Shown piece by piece: positions 16,841-20,081 of a DNA stretch of 20,081 nucleotides. The first letter of the stretch is position 1, and each line of letters starts with the position of its first letter. Origin of the DNA: Acholeplasmatales bacterium. GTDB lineage: Bacteria; Bacillota_I; Bacilli_A; Acholeplasmatales; Anaeroplasmataceae. The stretch is from positions 1 through 20,081 of the forward strand of contig CAAGJD010000216.1 in NCBI GenBank assembly GCA_900770055.1, read 5' to 3'. The translations under genes and the position numbers were made by a program. Under the pieces are notes generated by a model. It did no database searches, was not told the origin of the DNA, and worked only from the letters and a program-made list of their open reading frames with translations.

Positions 16841-18005
16841 TTTCAGATACCTCATCATATAAATAACAAGCAACAGAATGTGTATCAGTAATATTCACAT
16901 AACCAGGATACTTTCCATCGCATTTCTTAATACATTTATCACATCTACCCTTAAAAAAGCATGTATCAGGTAAATTAATAGGATTAGGTACAGATCCAGG
17001 TATAGAATAAAGTGGCTCATCAGCATTAGAATCTAACAATGGTTTAGATTTTAATAAGCCAATTGTATATGGATGTCTTGGATCATTAAATATTTCTCTT
17101 ACTGTACCACGCTCAATAACCTTACCAGCATACATTACAACTACTAAATCTGCAGTTTCAGCAATAACACCTAAATCATGTGTTATTAACATAATTGCAC
17201 AGCCAGTATTTTTTTGAATTTTCTTAAGAAGCTCAAGAATTTGAGCTTGGATTGTAACATCTAGGGCAGTAGTTGGTTCATCAGCAATAATAAGCTTAGG
17301 TGAACCTGATAATGCCATAGCTATCATAACACGCTGTCTCATACCACCTGATAGCTCATGTGGGTAAGAATTATATACTCTTTCAGGCATAGAAATACCT
17401 ACAAGCTCAAGCATTTCTAAATTACGCTTTTTAGCATCCTCTTTTGTTGCACCTTCAACGTGAGTAAGGATAACTTCATCAAGCTGATAACCAATTGTAA
17501 ATACTGGATTTAAGCTTGTCATAGGCTCTTGGAATATCATTGTGATATCCTTACCTCTAATTTTATACATTTCTTTTGTTGGCATTTTAGCAATATCATA
17601 TGCTATTTTCTTTCCATCAGGAGTATAGCCTAATGAATCATCATTAAATCTAATCTCACCGCCAACTATTTGACCAACTGGAGATTGAACTAGCTGCATA
17701 ATAGAAAGACTTGTTACAGACTTTCCACAGCCTGATTCACCAACAACACCTACAATCTTTCCCTTTGGAATATCAAAAGATACTCCATTAACACTTTGAA
17801 CAGTACCATTTTCAGTAAAGAAATTAGTATTAAGATTATCAAGCTCAATAATATTATTTTCATCTCTCATAACAGATGTATAATCTTTAAGATTTTTTTG
17901 TTTATTCTTTTGAGCCTCATAATATTTCATCATTTTGATGTTATGCTTAATGATAGCTCTACTTTCTTTTATAGTAAGATAATTACCCTTTTTCTTTTCT
18001 TTCAT
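16833..18005 (-). CDS. oppD: Oligopeptide ABC transporter ATP-binding protein OppD
   Basis: A 390-residue ATPase, partner of OppF. Walker A is GESGCGKS (89-96), the Q-loop residue is Gln159 ([10 protein letters not shown]), the signature is LSGGMRQR (218-225), Walker B is IIADEP (Glu243) and the switch residue is His276. [10 protein letters not shown] and LSGGM are OppD/DppD hallmarks. The C-terminal domain repeats the OppF cysteine pattern exactly (Cys349, 355, 358, 362, 380). About 50 basic residues precede the usual domain start, which is longer than normal. The ribosome binding site is weak (GGTGAT), 12 bases after the oppC stop. An internal Met46 has no ribosome binding site, so the longer form is preferred, though the N-terminus is the least certain part. 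Confidence 0.95.
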   Translation of the reverse strand: MKEKKKGNYLTIKESRAIIKHNIKMMKYYEAQKNKQKNLKDYTSVMRDENNIIELDNLNTNFFTENGTVQSVNGVSFDIPKGKIVGVVGESGCGKSVTSLSIMQLVQSPVGQIVGGEIRFNDDSLGYTPDGKKIAYDIAKMPTKEMYKIRGKDITMIFQEPMTSLNPVFTIGYQLDEVILTHVEGATKEDAKKRNLEMLELVGISMPERVYNSYPHELSGGMRQRVMIAMALSGSPKLIIADEPTTALDVTIQAQILELLKKIQKNTGCAIMLITHDLGVIAETADLVVVMYAGKVIERGTVREIFNDPRHPYTIGLLKSKPLLDSNADEPLYSIPGSVPNPINLPDTCFFKGRCDKCIKKCDGKYPGYVNITDTHSVACYLYDEVSENE

Positions 18006-18017
18006 AATATCACCATC

Positions 18018-19199
18018 TTACTTTCTACCCTTAGGGTCCATTGCATCTCTTAAGCCATCACCAACAAAGTTAAATCCTAATACTGCAATAACAATTAGGA
18101 AACCAGCAGGCAACCATAATAATGGATAATTTTCAAGTACTATATAGTTATTAACACTTGAAATCATTGTACCCCAAGCAGCATAAGGGATTTGAACACC
18201 TAAGCCTAAGTAGCTTAATGTAGATTCATATAGAATTACACTACCTAAGCCTAAAGTCATTGAAACAATAAGCTGAGGCATAACATTTGGAATTAAATGA
18301 AGGAAAATCTTTCTCCAGGTTGGTAGACCCATTACCTCTGTAGCAGTTATATATTCCTGTTCACGAAGTGATAAGATTTGTCCACGAACAATTCTTGCTG
18401 TACCACTCCAACCAAATATAGTTATGATAACCATCAGATAATAAATTCTATCGCTTGCTAAAACCCAAGTCCAGGAATCCAAAATTGCTGATGCAATAAG
18501 TAATATTGGAAGGGTTGGTATACAGTTAAATATATCAACAATACGCATTATTAAAGCATCTACCCAGCCACCAAAATAACCGGCAATTCCACCTAATAAT
18601 ACACCAATTAGAGTTTCTAATATAACTACAATAAAACCTATTAATAAAGAGATTCTACCACCATACATCAATCTTGAAAAAACATCCATACCCTTATCAC
18701 CAGTACCAAGTAGATGTTCTTTTGAGCAGCCTGCATATTCATTGTAGCCAATTTCAATTTCAACAATTTGTTGAATTGTTATTTCCTCTCCATATTCATT
18801 AACATATGTATATTCTTCAATATTATAATATTTTTTTGGTGTTGTATCCTTATCAACCTCAATAGACCCATCAGACCAATCAGTCCAAGTACTACCATAA
18901 CCAACCACTCTTAATACAAGAGGACCAGCAAAGGCAAATAGGAATAAAAATACAACCATAACAAGACCAACAATTGAAAGCTTTGAACGGAAAAATCTTC
19001 TAACGATTAAACGCATTGGCGACATTTCCTTATAATTTTGTTCATCTTTATTATTATTTTCTTTCTTTTCTTCATTAACTAAAGGATCATTACCATCAGT
19101 TAAAGCTGCTTCTTCATTTGAAGCTTCATTATTATTTGTTTCTGCTACTTCCTCTAAAGTCTCAAAAACATTATTTTTCTCTTCAGCCAAAGGTAACAC
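18018..19199 (-). CDS. oppC: Oligopeptide ABC transporter permease OppC
   Basis: A 393-residue inner-membrane permease of the BPD_transp_1 family. The first helix is at about 75-98 (LSIVGLVMVVFLFLFAFAGP). An external loop (about 99-180) contains the family motif LLGTGDKGMDVFSR. The core helices follow, then the EAA loop that contacts the ATPases (about 282-305: EYITATEVMGLP, RKIFLHLIPN). It ends DGLRDAMDPKGRK, typical of OppC. The start is a GTG touching the oppB TAG, with AGGA just upstream. Two oddities: a hydrophilic, strongly acidic N-terminal tail of about 65 residues, and an external loop longer than usual by about 40 residues. Both may be lineage features. Confidence 0.94.
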   Translation of the reverse strand: MLPLAEEKNNVFETLEEVAETNNNEASNEEAALTDGNDPLVNEEKKENNNKDEQNYKEMSPMRLIVRRFFRSKLSIVGLVMVVFLFLFAFAGPLVLRVVGYGSTWTDWSDGSIEVDKDTTPKKYYNIEEYTYVNEYGEEITIQQIVEIEIGYNEYAGCSKEHLLGTGDKGMDVFSRLMYGGRISLLIGFIVVILETLIGVLLGGIAGYFGGWVDALIMRIVDIFNCIPTLPILLIASAILDSWTWVLASDRIYYLMVIITIFGWSGTARIVRGQILSLREQEYITATEVMGLPTWRKIFLHLIPNVMPQLIVSMTLGLGSVILYESTLSYLGLGVQIPYAAWGTMISSVNNYIVLENYPLLWLPAGFLIVIAVLGFNFVGDGLRDAMDPKGRK

Positions 19200-20081
19200 C
19201 TACTTTCCTAATTTAACTCTTGGATCGACAACAGAATACATTATATCTGAGAATAATGTACCAATAACAGTTAAGATTGCAAGGAACATATTATATCCCA
19301 TTACAAAAGGAACATCGCCTTCCTTAAGTGCATCATAAGCTTTTAAACCAATACCAGGAATACCAAATACCTGCTCAGTAATCATCATACCACCAAATAA
19401 TGATGGTAAGATACCAGCAAGTAATGTTACAAGTGGAATTAATGTATTTCTAAAAGCATGAACATATACAACCTTAGTTTCAGATAGGCCTTTAGCTCTA
19501 GCTGTTCTAATATAATCGGAATTTAATACCTCTAAAGTATTAGTTCTTGTATATCTCATTAAGCTACCAATAGATAATACAACTGATACAAATATTGGTA
19601 ATATTAAATGCTTTAGCATATCACCAAACTTCGCTATCATTCCAAAGAATGTATTATCATATGTGGCACTTGCATCTACTAAGCCTCCGGTTGGTAGCCA
19701 GCCTAAATTTACTGCAAAAATTTTAATACAAATTGCCGCAAAGAAATATGTTGGAAGTGATAAACCAATCATCGTTAATACCGTAACAGTATAATCTCTT
19801 ACTGAATATTGATGTGTCGCACTAGAAATACCAAGTGGAATTGCGATTGCAAATTGTAGAATAGTTGCTACTAATGCAATACCAAAAGATATCCACATGT
19901 TATCACCAATAACCTTTGTTACTGGAGCATTATACTTAAATGATTCACCTAAATCACCTCGTAGCATATTTCCAAGCCATGTAAAATAACCACTACATAA
20001 TCCACCAAATGAATTATCACCTATACCATAAGCCTCTTTAAATGCTAAAATATCTTCTTCTTTAACTGAACCTTGGGCTAA
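19200..20081 (-). CDS. oppB: Oligopeptide ABC transporter permease OppB, C-terminal part
   Basis: The C-terminal 293 residues of an OppB permease; the reading frame is open to the right edge, so the true start lies outside. An internal ATG at 19967 (MLRGDLGESF) is not the start, because family-type sequence (YFTWLGNMLRGDLG) continues upstream of it. Membrane helices alternate through the segment, and the EAA loop reads RTARAKGLSETKVVYVHAFRN. The ending (ITEQVFGIPGIG, then VDPRVKLGK) is diagnostic of OppB/DppB. It forms the transport channel with OppC. The extracytoplasmic peptide-binding protein OppA is not encoded within the window and may lie upstream or elsewhere. Confidence 0.95.
   Translation of the reverse strand, partial: LAQGSVKEEDILAFKEAYGIGDNSFGGLCSGYFTWLGNMLRGDLGESFKYNAPVTKVIGDNMWISFGIALVATILQFAIAIPLGISSATHQYSVRDYTVTVLTMIGLSLPTYFFAAICIKIFAVNLGWLPTGGLVDASATYDNTFFGMIAKFGDMLKHLILPIFVSVVLSIGSLMRYTRTNTLEVLNSDYIRTARAKGLSETKVVYVHAFRNTLIPLVTLLAGILPSLFGGMMITEQVFGIPGIGLKAYDALKEGDVPFVMGYNMFLAILTVIGTLFSDIMYSVVDPRVKLGK

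Noticed and set aside
16841..16873. Longer N-terminus for OppF starting at 16873.
   Set aside because: No ribosome binding site precedes that ATG, while the ATG at 16840 has GAGGT at good spacing and the usual short overlap with oppD.
17796..18053. Plus-strand open frame across the oppC-oppD junction.
   Set aside because: It is antisense to the start of oppD and has no independent support.
19200..19967. OppB as a complete 255-residue protein starting at 19967.
   Set aside because: The frame is open to the window edge and the upstream codons match OppB, so the gene is cut by the window and not short.

Overview
The window comes from an AT-rich, low-GC Gram-positive bacterium, probably an uncultured or gut-associated member of the Bacillota (Bacilli, Erysipelotrichia or a Mollicutes-adjacent lineage). 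The signs are strong GGAGG ribosome binding sites, two lipobox signal peptides (LVSC and LASC), an Opp operon in oppB-C-D-F order, and heavy use of TAA stops. TGG codes tryptophan and no reading frame needs TGA to be read through, so the standard code fits. All genes lie on the minus strand, so biological order runs from high to low coordinates. No gap exceeds 300 bases. The three longer gaps (355-499, 3337-3448, 7801-7934) hold regulatory signals. I see no tRNA, rRNA, CRISPR array or insertion sequence.

Region 1 (20081 down to 7891) is a peptide-acquisition operon. It runs oppB (entering from outside the window), oppC, oppD, oppF, a 76-residue single-pass membrane protein, and a 2505-residue surface protein. 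The last combines a lipoprotein signal, a lactocepin/C5a-peptidase-type subtilisin domain, two bacterial Ig-like (Big_2) domains, about 32 BspA-type leucine-rich repeats and a C-terminal membrane helix. A strong intrinsic terminator closes the unit. The simplest reading is that the surface protease binds and cuts proteins and the Opp transporter imports the peptides.

Region 2 (7882 down to 3411) is a self-contained efflux cassette: a MarR-family repressor followed by two halves of a heterodimeric ABC exporter. Its promoter (TTGACA, 17 bp, TAAAAT) is flanked by two copies of the palindrome CTAAC-N3-GTTAG, one over the start site and one just upstream of the -35 box. One exporter half has a degenerate ATPase site. 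The other has canonical residues but an unusual insertion of about 95 residues between Walker A and the Q-loop.

Region 3 (3336 down to 500) is a tightly packed three-gene unit: a lipoprotein calcineurin-like phosphoesterase, an eight-helix membrane protein of unknown family overlapping it by 8 bases, and a class I SAM-dependent methyltransferase. No shared pathway is evident.

Region 4 (486 to 1) has its own promoter, a fluoride riboswitch (crcB motif) with an overlapping intrinsic terminator, and the first 118 codons of a cation:proton antiporter. The control element implies fluoride-induced expression and therefore a role in fluoride tolerance.
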